From Aphrophora alni (Eukaryota > Arthropoda > Insecta > Hemiptera > Aphrophoridae), in assembly GCA_963513935.1 (NCBI GenBank), contig OY740765.1, positions 121,153,362 through 121,217,361 on the forward strand: DNA of 64,000 bases. Direction: 5' to 3'. Both the position numbers and the translations under genes were made by a program. Positions 30,640 through 41,449 of the stretch are shown piece by piece. The notes under the pieces were generated by a model. That model was not told the origin of the DNA. It saw nothing but the letters and a program-made list of their open reading frames with translations, and searched no databases. Numbering within the stretch: the first letter of the stretch is position 1; each line of letters starts with the position of its first letter.

Positions 30640-31030
30640 AGAGGGTCTTTGATATTTTTGAGTGTCCACCTGATGTCAGTGAATCGTGGTATGCTTGTTG
30701 TACATCAGGGATTAGTGTTCTTGGTATGGCTAACAGTAACTTGGTCTCGCTATGGAAAACTACTTGTACTACAAAATGCTGTCTTGCATTGTATATATCC
30801 TATAAGCTCATCATGTCTAGTCTTCTTATATTGGGTCTTGTATAGCCTGCCTGATTATAAATATGTACTTGTCTTTCAGCTGAAATTTCTATATGTTCAC
30901 AGTTTTGATGGTATTGATATGGTATTCCTCCCTGACCTGTGTTTACTCAATCTGCTGCACCCTCGCATATCTACTGAGACTGTCTGGCACCCTCATGACC
31001 CTGGTTCAGGCTTAATTTTGAAGTTGTAAT
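30640..31030 (-). other. Segment shared by both Gypsy-type copies (possible 3' ORF remnant)
   Basis: It is similar to 27640-27900 (words gacctgacatcagc/cacctgatgtcagt, cttggtat, ttgtaatgtatat/ttgcattgtatat). It sits between RNase H and the LTR-like block in both copies, which have no recognisable integrase. No function can be assigned. Confidence 0.35.
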
Positions 31031-32266
31031 ACACCAATTTCATTGCTAGCCTGTTCAAATGTGAACTTTACATTCCTGTAATATTGTAAGCTCGCATAGC
31101 CATTAAAAACTGTAAAGCAGCGTCTGTGTAAAATGGTCTAAATAGGTCACTGTATAAACAACACTGAGCAGCTCGATCTCTGAGATACTCCATCTTCCTT
31201 CCATATCTTTTAAGCTCCTCCTAACATAAGATACCGGTCAAAGCATACCATCTTCCTGATATTGAGATAATACCCCTGAAATTTCACTCCTACTGGCATC
31301 ACATTAAATAATCGTCTCTCTGTCCTCACTAAAATTTGTTAACACAAGTGGTGTTGTGGGTATATTTATGTGGGTACATCCTTCAACCTCTGAAACCCCC
31401 CTTGTTGCTCCGCTACCCACTGTAATCACTTTCTGTCTGCATTTTCATTTTGTGTTAAATCCGTTATAGGTTTAGCGATATCACTAAATCTGTGGATGAA
31501 TTTTCTGTATGCCGCCCCCAAGAAGCTCTTACATCCTTCAGTGTCAAAGGTGTAGGAAATTCTTTTATGGTGTTGATATATTTCTAATGATCGCATGGCC
31601 TCTGCTGAAATATTATGGCTCAATACGTCGATATCTTTATAAAATTTAAAAATGCATTTTGATGTTTTTAATTTTAACTTTGATGAATCTAATTGCTTAT
31701 AATTTTCTTTAGTGATTTGATATGGTCTGAAATGTCACCCCATATGCTACCAGGTCATCCACATATATTACCATCCCTTGATATAGCAATCCTGAAAATA
31801 CCTATTCATGGAAAGAATTCTGTATTCCTATTGGCAACCTTGTATATTGATACAACCTTTTATGTGTAACAAATGCAGTATATTCTCTATCCTGTGGCCT
31901 AATTGGTTGTTGAATGAACGCTTGGTTGATGTCCTTTGACGAGAAGTAGGTAGAAGTCTCCAAAGTGTTGAATATGGTATCAGCGTGTGGTAGTGGAAAT
32001 CGATCTGGCTCCATGTTCTCATATAGTTTTCTGTAGTCCACTATCATCCGCCACGGGTTCCCTGGTTTCTTCACCAAGAAAGCTGGTGCTGCGTAAGCAT
32101 TTTGTGAATCATCTCTGACCCCTGCCTCCTTCAACTGTTCTACCTGCTGATCCAATTCTGTCTCTCTGTCAATCTTAACCTGCGCCACAGGTGTCCTATC
32201 TTCCATGCATATGAAATACGCTGGCATGTTCGCCTCTTGTATGTCTTCAGGCCCTTTTGTAAACAT
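31030..32266 (-). pseudogene. Ty3/Gypsy-type reverse transcriptase and RNase H, decayed
   Basis: Minus-strand order: 31802-32266 reads AYAAPAFLVKKPGNPWRMIV, DYRKLYENM, and STYFSSKDINQAFIQQPIRP (the first catalytic Asp is in SSKDINQAF); near 31755-31790 is the catalytic VIYVDDLVAYG; 31426-31623 gives FLGAAYRKFIHRFSDIAKPI; and 31220-31420 holds RNase H with CDASRSEISGVLSQYQED. Stops and frameshifts separate these parts. No integrase is recognisable before the LTR-like block at 30600, so a deletion is likely. Confidence 0.8.
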
Positions 32267-32279
32267 GTGAATATATCTA

Positions 32280-32415
32280 TTTATGGATAAAATAAAGCAA
32301 TAAGCTTAAATTTTCAAAATAAGTTGCCCGATGATGCCGCAAGGCGAAACAATTGTAGCTTATTTATATAATTAAAATATTTTAAACTTTAAGCTTTATA
32401 GCTTTGTTTTATCCT
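32280..32415 (+). repeat. Short foldback with hammerhead-like centre, inserted in Gypsy pol
   Basis: Arms near 32281-32320 and 32355-32412 are imperfect reverse complements (ggataaaataaagc and gctttgttttatcc). Between them is CCGATGA (32328-32334), T, GCC-GCAA-GGC (a perfect three-pair stem with a tetraloop), GAAAC (32346-32350) and TTGTAGC. This is a hammerhead-like order with one core change (CC for CT). It interrupts the protease-reverse transcriptase region of the Gypsy remnant. Confidence 0.55.
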
Positions 32416-32494
32416 TGAATATGGAGTTTCAACAAAAAATATCTGCTGTTACATTGAAAAAAAAAAAGAATAATATATATATATATATTATTTC

Positions 32495-33309
32495 TTATGC
32501 TACCTTATACTCTTTTTCAACTGTATCTCCCTTCAAATCATATAAAGACTTGTATCTCATTTCACTCACTGGATAGACACCCTTTGTCGAGGTTACAGAC
32601 CCATGAAAATGTCCTTTTTCAGCTGGATTGGAATTATCCTTGTGAGAATGTGGTTGTACAAATACCTGTTCCAAATCCTTAGATGTCAAAATTACTGTCA
32701 TTCTTACAGGCATCCATCCGCCTTGTAGCCATGCACATATACAACCTCTCTTTCCTTTCCTCAAATTGATAAGATAACCCCTCAGGATGTGCATCGTCTA
32801 ACTCTGCTGCTAAATTGTGGATTTCATGTGGTTTTGATATAACATCGTTCAACGATTTTTCCTTGGCACCCGCAGTTACACAGCGCTACAAATTTTTGGA
32901 AACATTCACTAGTCCTTTCTATTTCTAATACTTACACCCACAGATGAACAGTACCCTTACTACAATTTATCACGGCTTTATGACTGAATAGGAGTCATTG
33001 CCTAGTATTAAATTATATGCTAGGTCTGCCAGCAAATATGCCAGCTGTTCATATATCACATCCCTGTAATTGAAATCTAGTAATAGCCCTCCCTATTACA
33101 CTCATGGGTGTCGCATTGGCAGATTTCAATAGCACATCTTTCATTTTTATAGGTGAAGTTAAATACTGATATGAACTGTTCAAGCAATATATGTCAAACC
33201 CTGTGTCTAAAAGAAAGGGAATTTCATTTTCATCTAAATACCCTTTTAGATGCATTGCTAAATCCAATGTTTGTGTTGATAGATTCGTTGTTAAAATAAC
33301 TTGCCTCAT
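32495..33309 (-). pseudogene. Gypsy-type protease region, decayed
   Basis: The frame 33049-33309 encodes LKGYLDENEIPFLLDTGFD, an aspartic protease active site (LLDTG), followed by a hydrophobic VIGRAITRFQL stretch near the usual second strand. The ORF at 32495-32794 downstream is not recognised, but its position is that of the spacer before reverse transcriptase. The foldback at 32280-32415 separates it from the polymerase. Confidence 0.6.
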
Positions 33310-33639
33310 ATCACGTACGTGTGTTTTTGTTTGTGAAAGCTCATCTGTTGTATTTAATTATTGGAAGTTGAGTTGGAACTATTATGCCTGCCGTGGAATG
33401 TGGTGCCAGCAAGATTGCTTACATTAGCTTGTTGTTGTGCCACACTTGCTACACAATTTGTTTGTTATATATAGTTGTTTTAGAAACTGTACATTGTTGT
33501 TGCTCAATTTTTTCCACAATACATTTTGATCTATCATTATAAAAGCATTGCTGTGTTTCTATGGCATTTACATATAATTTCCTAGGTTGTTTAGGCTCTC
33601 CACACCACATTCTGGGCACCCCTAGCCCAATTAGTTTTT

Positions 33640-34227
33640 TTGAAATTCTGTTCTGACAATTTCAAGCATAATGTCCTTGCCTGCCAAATTGGAAACACCC
33701 AGTGTCTGTCTGTCTTTTCATTCTGTGTTTTCCTGTAATTAGGTTTGTACCTCTATCTCTACCCCCCTATCTTTCTTGGAAATTTCAAGTATAGGTAACC
33801 TATCCACCCTTGTACACTAGTCACAACTGCTGTCCCTATAACACCCATCCGTATCCTTTCTATACAAAGCTCTCTTGTCCTCTCTCCTTTCGCTGCTGTT
33901 ATCATTTGAAACATCCTCTTGATCCTGACTACTTATTTGTTCCTTCGCCTTTCATTACTTTGTGGCTGAATACCCTTATTCATCTTTAACTCTTCTAACA
34001 TTGGCACTATGTTTTTATATTGTTTGTCCCTATTGTCACCCAACTTTCGGATACAAGTGATGGTGTATTAATACCAAATCCTACACAAAATAAACAAGCC
34101 GCTCTCTCGTAAGCCTATATATTGTTTTTGCAAAATCGCTATCTCCTGTAACAAAGTTGTATTCAGCCCTTTTTAAATGTAACCACACTAATATTTATTA
34201 TTATATTACCTATTACATTGGTATTAA
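33640..34227 (-). pseudogene. Gypsy-type gag end, decayed
   Basis: Near 33655-33700 the minus strand reads CFQFGRQGHYA and then NCQ, a CCHC-like zinc knuckle with the second Cys changed to Phe. The remaining sequence to 34227 is broken and cannot be read. It abuts the truncated BEL copy. Confidence 0.4.
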
Positions 34228-35913
34228 CTACGGGCTTGTGATCCTGTTGAGGTTTAGCACTATGTAATTTCAAGGCGTGATGAGCCAATATTTGTTTATC
34301 TTCAAGATGGGCACATTCTGAACGAAAAAACGTAATTAATTCATCAATCGTTGGAAAAGTATGGTCAATTGATCTTTTGTCTTAAAGGCTTTTTCTGGTT
34401 TCAGAATCAAGTTTCCGTATTAGTAATGTCACAAGAGTTAATTTTTTAGAAATATCATATTTTAGGATATTTAATGCTTGAGCATTTTCAGTGTGTGTCT
34501 AAAAAATATCTAATATTTTAATGAATGACAAGTCATTGGTGGTATGCAATTACGTTTGTAATATGAAAACTGACTAAGCGTCTGACATTTTCATATCTAT
34601 CATAGACCAAGTCCCAGGCAATACGGTAATTGGGAGCGGTTACAGGTAAACCTTTGAATAGGTTCAAGGGTTCTCCATTTAAACAGGAACATGAATAAGT
34701 AAATTTTTCAACACCAGTAAGAGCGTTGTTTTGATGAATAATAGTGTTATCAAACAAGTGATAAAAATTTGTCCATTCTGACAGATTCCCAGAAAATTGA
34801 GGAAGTGACATACGTGGTAATTTTACTGATGTTCTATTTAATTCTGTGTGCTGTGAAACACCAGATGTGTTTAAATCTGTGTCAGGAGCGCCAATGTTTG
34901 GTAAAATTAACTTAATTGCTGCTAAAATAGATACATTCAACTCGGACAACTTATCTTGAATTGTAAGAATCTCTTGAATGTTTTCATTTGTGGTGGCATC
35001 ATCTGAGGAGATATCATTCAATAGTGATTCAAATTCTAGTGATTTATTATTAACAACGCCAAAATATTCTACAAGTTTTTTAGCAGTGGCAGGTGGTAGT
35101 GTTTCAAATGTGTATTGTTGTGTTATAGCCTTAACATACTCAGCAATTTTGATAAGACGACCAATAATTAACTCAGCTTGCCGTGAAAATACTGTATAAC
35201 GCATGTTGACTGATTATCAGTAGAATCGAATGTCAAAATTACACTTGAAAGGTTGTATAGGCCTATATTGTATGATAGATTTAATGTAGGTTTGAATATT
35301 AATTTTTCACAATTAAGATTAGAATAATTGTAAATTATATAAATTATTATATGTACTCAATTAGCAAAAGAAGTACATAGCTATTATAAAGATGAACATT
35401 TCCAAACAATGTCAAAATGTAGTAGCCTAGTCTATCTAATTTATAGGTTATAATAACGTTATAAAATCAGAGCTCAATAAATGACCTTATAATATTTAAA
35501 TGATTAATGAATACATAGAAGAATTCACAATGAAATAGTACTGCATTAATGTATTGCAAATGCTCACCAATAGGTTTCCTATAACGTATAACCTTACTTT
35601 GATGTTTACAAACAACAACTGGAACATCTATCTGTTCCTTGTCTAGTACGGTGACATCATTGCGATTGGCAGATTATTTCGGCGCATGCGTATACAATCT
35701 TTACAACCTTGTATATTTCAAAAGTGACAAGACAATATGACGGCTTCAAACTTGATTTAGGCCTTCAACATCGAGCACTAGACAAATGTACCGGTACTTG
35801 ACGGCGTAAAAGACTAATGTAGTTGAAGGTGTATGAAACGAAAGTATGACTGTATTTCTAGTGTGATCTAATTCACAATTAAAATATCCGGCCCGAGGGA
35901 CCAAATGAATAAT
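34228..35913 (-). mobile_element. Truncated BEL/Pao copy (gag, leader, first 8 bases of LTR)
   Basis: This segment is nearly identical to 51046-52712 of the full-length BEL/Pao element, including the 223-codon gag frame, the untranslated leader, and the primer-binding site next to the LTR. It stops 8 bases into the LTR (tgaataat at 35906-35913), where the Helitron-like end begins. On the left it joins Gypsy sequence at cttgtgatcc. Confidence 0.85.
34533..35204 (-). pseudogene. BEL/Pao gag N-terminal part, partial copy
   Basis: A 223-residue frame, from MRYTVFSRQAELIIGRLI to a stop after RRLVSFHITNVIAYHQ, almost identical to 51348-52019. It contains the SLPQFSGNLSEWTNFYHLFD motif of the BEL/Pao gag (DUF1759-type) region, typical of the protein that forms the particle. 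A full gag would continue, but the frame ends early in both copies. Confidence 0.75.
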
Positions 35914-35954
35914 CTACTATATAATAATTCAGTTTTAAAAATCTTTAGACAGAA

Positions 35955-36700
35955 AAATCTACAGTTCTACTGGACCGATTTTATTAATTAATGGGTCGTT
36001 GGAAAGCTCTCTCCCTGTAGATTTCCAAATAATTATGAAAGTTTATTTTTGTTGAAAATGTAAAAAAAAAAAAAAAATTCCATAAGAAATACATTGAATA
36101 CGGTTTTTTTCACATTTTTTATTTGGAGCCAAGTTTTGGCTGCCTTTATTGAGTATTTTCAAGAAATGCATAATAATAATTTGTAGGAAATTTTATTCTC
36201 TTTCAGAATATCACCTTCCACTTTGGTCGATTTCCTCACCATTTAAAAGTTATTTACAAAAAAGCTAAGCAACCTCCGAATTTATAGTGTTGAGAAAATA
36301 CTGAGTTAGAGATATTTTTGTTAAATTTTGTACAACTAAATCTACAGTTCTACTAGACCAATTTTATTAATTAATGGGTCGTTGGCAAGCTTCATTCGTG
36401 TAGATTTGCAAATAATTATGAAAGTTTGATTTTTTTAAAGATTTATGGTGAAAAAGTAAAATAACACGTTTCCAAGAAATACATTAAAAACTTCCTTTTT
36501 TTATAAAGTTTCTCTTTGTAGCCAAGTTTTGGCTGACCTTTATCAGTATTTTATAGAAATGGACAATAGTAATTTGTAGGAAATTTTATTCTATTTCAGA
36601 TTATCACCTTCCACTTTGGTCGATTTTCTCACCATTTAAAAGTTATTTGCAAAAAAGGTGAGCAACCTCCAAAAAATCTTTATCTACTCGAATTTTGTTT
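35955..36700 (+). repeat. Two tandem copies of a 383-bp unit
   Basis: The word ctacagttctact occurs at 35959 and 36342. Between them and after the second copy the sequences run parallel (ttattaattaatgggtcgttgg, gccaagttttggctg, tatcaccttccactttggtcg). The copies are moderately diverged. They form the non-coding 5' region of the Helitron. Confidence 0.85.
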
Positions 36701-37151
36701 CAATTTACGATTTTTATTTAATTTTGCATTTTAGCATTTGATAGGACTTTTTTTTTATCTTTCAACATATTACCTTACACTTTGATCAAGTTACCTCCCA
36801 TTCAAAATCATGCATAAAAAGCAGATACAACCTATACATTTTTATCTTTAAAACATTAGTGAAATGGGTTTACCGGTATGCATCATCTGATCATATGGAA
36901 CATGTGTTAATAATTTAACAGCTGATTGTTGTATTGTTATTTCCTTGATTTTTCTTTGCTTACAATTTGTTGTTTATAATTTGGATTTGTGGTTAAAGTG
37001 TGTTCCTTATGTAATGTGTGTGTTTCGTAAGTTATGTGTTTAATCTGTATCATTAATTATTAGTGAGTAAAGTGGTGTATGGATTTCACAACCATAAATT
37101 GTCATTTTGAACTGTGAATTATAAGAGTAGATATTTTATATTTGATTGAAA

Positions 37152-37582
37152 ATGAATAATTTCACTATTCACTATATTGTTGGTGATGGAAACTGTTTCT
37201 TTAGGAGTATCTCATTTTTATGTCATAAATCTCAATCTAGATACAATGATATATGATCCACAGTAGTTGATGAAGTCGTAAATAACTGGGACTACTATTG
37301 CCCTTTTATCGTAGGGGATAACACATATAGACTACCGGTACAAAACATAACAGAAACAGAAATCTAATGACTAAAGATATGGAATACGCTGGGAACGTTG
37401 AAATTGAAGCTGCAGCAAGACTTTTTAACTGCCAATTCAAAATATATGCTGAGAACTTGGATTCTTATGTAAAGGTTGGTGAAGGCACAACAATATATAA
37501 ACTACGATTCTCAGGTAATGTGGATGCTGGGCATTACAATGTTTTGACAGATAATACTAATTCTGAGAATCAAGAGGAGTAA
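37152..37582 (+). pseudogene. OTU-type cysteine protease remnant of the Helitron
   Basis: The frame opens MNNFTIHYIVGDGNCFFRSI, with the catalytic Asp and Cys block (GDGNCFFRS) of OTU proteases. A TGA follows about 13 codons later and a frameshift before 37367. The second frame (37367-37582) continues with EYAGNVEIEAAARLFNCQ and ends with GHYNVLTD, which supplies the catalytic His. Such domains, which cleave ubiquitin in cells, occur in animal Helitrons with unknown roles. This copy is dead. Confidence 0.8.
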
Positions 37583-37600
37583 CCTTACCAAAATTCAAAC

Positions 37601-38725
37601 GTGGCCGTCCAGCAAAGAATAGAAAAAGAAAAACATGTTCTGGCAGACGTGAATCAACAATTTATAAAAATAATGGCAATGGGGTCGCCACTCTCAGGTT
37701 TGTTGGCTGACATCTTTCTAAACGAATTTGAAAATAAATACCTTTTATCCAAGGATAATAAATTTTATAATAACATAATAAGTTATTCCCGTTATGTCGA
37801 TGATACCTTCATCATATTTAATGGAACGTTTAGACAGGTGGAAAATTTAAAAATCTATATGAACCGCATCAACAGTCAAATCCAGTTCACCCTTGAATTG
37901 GAATCGGAGAGAATGCTAAATTTTCTAGACCTTACCGTAATAAGAGCAGACGTACTTCAATTCAAGATTTTTAGAAAACCCACAACCACTGTTTCTACTA
38001 TTCATGCGGAATCCCACCATCCAATTGCGCAAAAAATGGCTGCATACAATAGTTTTGTATACAGATTAATAACAATACCACTCAGTAAGGAATATTTTAA
38101 TATTGAATTGAACACCATAAAATACATAGCCGTGGCCAACGGATACAGGAGTTCCATGATTGATGAAATCCTTAAAAAGTACATTAGGAACAAAGAAAAA
38201 CTACCGAAAAAACAAAGTAAAAAAACCTTCAGATCCACGGAATATGGGGTTATCCTACCTAACATCTTGACAAACACACTGAGGAAGATAGATGTAACCA
38301 TGTCGTTCCGCACCTCTAACAACATTAGGAATATAATTAAGCCCAAAAAAACAACACCATTGGAACAAAAGTCAGGGGTATATAGAATCAATTGTGATGA
38401 ATGCGAGTGTTTCTATATAGGGCAAACTGGGAGACAATTTAAAAAACGATATAAAGAACATCTTCTAAGTAACAGAGTGACGTATGCAAAATCTAACTAC
38501 GCACGCCACATTATAGAAGAAAACCACTCGTATTCTAATTTTGAAAGCAACTTCCATCCAATTCACATATGCAAGAAGAGCAAACAAATGGACGCGCTAG
38601 AGGAATATGAAATATATAAAGCGCAGTTAAAAAGTCCAGAACATATGTTGAATGACCAATTGAATTTTAAGTCCAACTTAATGTACGACTTTGCTAGAGG
38701 AATAGATAAGAAACACAAACAATAA
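37601..38725 (+). pseudogene. Penelope-like reverse transcriptase C-terminus with GIY-YIG endonuclease
   Basis: The open frame is 374 codons, but roughly the first 22 come from the Helitron, so the predicted start is not authentic. The polymerase part holds AMGSPLSGLLADIFLNEFE, the catalytic SRYVDDTFIIF and LNFLDLTV. It is missing the earlier reverse transcriptase motifs. A GIY-YIG endonuclease follows (GVYRINCDECECFYIGQTGR, then FKKRYKEH), with the short Cys pair seen in Penelope-like elements. The endonuclease nicks target DNA for priming. The frame itself is undamaged from 37675 to the stop, so the insertion is younger than its host. Confidence 0.85.
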
Positions 38726-38990
38726 GCGGTACTGCAGGTTAGGGATCAGTGTATTAAACGTATTCGATGGTGTGCACACGCGTTGATATTTTCTGTGTTA
38801 ATGTGCGCGTGTATGTGTATATGTATTGCGATATATGTGTTGTGTAATAATTTATTTTAATGTTTTAACGACCTCAGCAGAGCGATTTTCTGAAGATGGA
38901 ACGAGTTCCGAAACGCGTCATATGATTATAAAGTAAGTAACTACTTTATTATTAAAAAAGTCACATAGACGGACATTATTGTTCTTTTAT
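37665..38990 (+). mobile_element. 5'-truncated Penelope-like retroelement
   Basis: It interrupts the Helitron after the linker GRPAKNRKRKTCSGRR. It begins within the reverse transcriptase (AMGSPLSG) and ends after a hammerhead-like motif at 38890-38919. The Helitron resumes near 39000. Boundaries are approximate because no duplication was found. Confidence 0.75.
38890..38919 (+). ncRNA. Hammerhead-ribozyme-like motif at the Penelope-like 3' end
   Basis: It reads CTGAAGA, T, GGAA-CGAG-TTCC (a perfect four-pair stem), GAAAC, GCGTC. The core residues CUGANGA and GAAA are in the right order with a closed helix II. The single extra T before the stem is not canonical. Hammerhead motifs are known in Penelope-like elements. 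Self-cleavage of this copy is not shown. Confidence 0.5.
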
Positions 38991-39218
38991 TATATATAAA
39001 AATAAATTAAAGAAACAAAATTATAGTCTGAATAATGATCTACTACAAGGGGAAAAAAGTGTTTAACAAGCAATCACAAGGATGGAGACACCAAACAGGA
39101 AAAAGAAACAAAACAAAATAGTGTGAAAAGACCTGTTGATAAAATGTTTTCTAAATGCTGCTCAAAAGGAAAAGTTACTTTATAACGGATTCAAACTGCA
39201 TTATTACTTGAACAGCTT

Positions 39219-41429
39219 ATGACTAATAACCATATTTATTCCAATAACTTTATGTCCAATATTCGTTCAATTAACAGCTCCCTATCTTTTGCTTCTATGG
39301 GAGTGCAAATAGTTACTACTTCAAGTTATGGTCCTTATTGTTTTAGAATAAATGGCACTATCTATCATCGTGCTGGTACATTACATCCTGAAAATGGAGA
39401 ACAGCGTAAATATGCTCAGTTGTACATACTTGATCCTGATGAGGCTACAGCTCAAAGAATGAAAATTAAAGAAAACTCTGGATACAATGAACATTTATTA
39501 CAAATATTAGGCTTATTCATGTCAAAGTATAATCCATTTGCAGAAGCCTGCAAAATGATGTATGAAGTAGAGCAAGAATGCATGCAAGACACATTAATGA
39601 ATAACGCTGTTTCATCTGATGTGACAATGGCTATAATTCAGGACCGAAAATATGATGAAAGAAGATATAACTCTGCTAGATGTATAACTCTGTTGCTGTT
39701 ATTTTCGAGAATACAGATGGCGAACCACCTCTGCACCGTGATTTACTGATTCATTGTCGTGCTTACAACACGATCAATAAGAGAAAGACTCAGAGAATTA
39801 GCATTTTGGACCCAAATTTGGAATCAATGGTATATCCTCTATTCTACCTATATGGCGATCAAAGTTGGGGGATTAATATTCCACTGAATGATAAGCCATC
39901 ATGTCGTCTCCAAAATATTAAAAATAAAGCTTCAAATCCAAGATCAAGAGTCACTCAGATGCAATATTATCAATATCGTCTTTCAGTACGTGATGAATTC
40001 AATCCTTTATTGTGCGGAGGAAAACTCACGCAACAATATATTGTTGATGCCTACACCAAAATTGAGGCAAATAGATTAAATTTCATTCGACAAAATCAAT
40101 CTCAACTTAGAATTGAACAGTACAAAGGTTTAATGGACCAGATTCGGTTATCAGGAGACAATGAATTGTTTCTCCCTGGAAAGCCTTTCATTTTGCCAAC
40201 AACGTTTCAAGGGAGTCCACAAAATATGATGCAAAATTATCAAGACGCTATGTCAATAGTGAGGAACTACGGTAAACCCAATCTTTTTATTACAATGACC
40301 TGTAATCCGAAATGGGAAGAAATAACACAAAATTTAAATGGACAGTCTGTTGAAAATCGTCCTGATTTAGTTTCTAGAGTTTTCCAATTGAAGCTAACAG
40401 AACTTATGGATGACATAAATAAAAAAACATTTTTTGGCATCCCAGTAGGCAATATACATGTAATTGAGTTTCAAAAAAGGGGGCTACCCTATGCTCACAT
40501 CCTACTGATTTTGAAAGAACAAGATAATCCAAAATCACCAGAATATATAGACCAAATTGTATCTGTTGAATTACCAGATAAAGACAAATTTCCTACTTTA
40601 CACGCAGTTGTTACAAAACACATGATTCATGGACCCTGTGGCGAGTGTAATTTAAACTCACCGTGTATGAAGGAAAATAAGTGTACTAAAAACTACCCTA
40701 AATCCTTACAAAATGAAACCTTAGCTAACAAAGATGGATACCCTCTATACCGCCGAAGAAATAATGGTAATAATGTATCTGTGAGAAATAAAGTAATTGA
40801 CAACACATGGGTGGTTCCTTATAACCCATATCTTTTGTTAAAATACATCTGTCATATCAATGTAGAAGTTTGCGCTATGATCAAAAGTGTTAAATATCTC
40901 TTTAAATATGTATATAAAGGGCATGATTGTGCAAATGTATGTATCACAGATAGAAACTCAAATTTTGATGAAATACAAAAGCACATAGATAGTAGGTATG
41001 TCAGTGCACCAGAAGCCATGTGGCGAATACTTGAAAAAACATGAAATGCACAAACAATCGCACACTATAATCCGATTGCCTGTTCATCTTCCTGAAAATC
41101 AAAGCATTGTCTTGTTGCAAACTGCTGGGAAAGATACAATGTTGACAGCGTGGTTTAAGTTAAACACAGAAGATGAAAATGCAAGATTAATTAATTACAG
41201 TAATATACCTAAACATTATGTTTTCAATAAAAAATGTAGGAAATGGATTAGCAGACAACAAGACCGACCTAATGTAATTGGTAGAATGTATTTTGTAAAT
41301 CTTGGTTTTGATCCTGAAAGGTATTGTTTAAGACTTCTTCTGCTTCATGTACCTGGTGCTACAGCTTATGATGATTTAAAAACCATTGATGGTACTAAAT
41401 ATGATACTTTTTTTATGAAGCAGCAGTGA
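39219..41429 (+). pseudogene. Helitron Rep (rolling-circle replicase), decayed
   Basis: Three shifted frames (39219-39749, 39680-41044, 40998-41429) read in order. The N-terminal Helitron domain has SLSFASMGVQIV, GPYCFRINGTIYHRAG and YAQLYILDPDEAT. The Rep part has NLFITMTCNPKWEEIT, EFQKRGLPYAHILL and the double-tyrosine motif YLFKYVYKGHD. The last frame begins HEMHKQSHTIIRLPVHLP. The metal-binding HUH motif, normally HAH, reads YAH here, so nicking activity would be lost even without the frameshifts. Rep nicks and joins DNA strands in rolling-circle transposition. Confidence 0.88.
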
Positions 41430-41449
41430 AAAAAGGGTCGATAAAAAAT

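Noticed and set aside
34978..35199. Plus-strand 73-codon frame, repeated at 51793-52014
   Set aside because: It is duplicated only because the BEL gag is duplicated, and lies antisense to it.
38002..38391. Minus-strand 129-codon hydrophobic frame
   Set aside because: It is the reverse of the Penelope-like polymerase and endonuclease, so its hydrophobicity is a translation artefact.
37601..38725. GIY-YIG ORF as a host DNA-repair nuclease (SLX1-like)
   Set aside because: It is fused to a reverse transcriptase with a YVDD box, the arrangement of Penelope-like elements.
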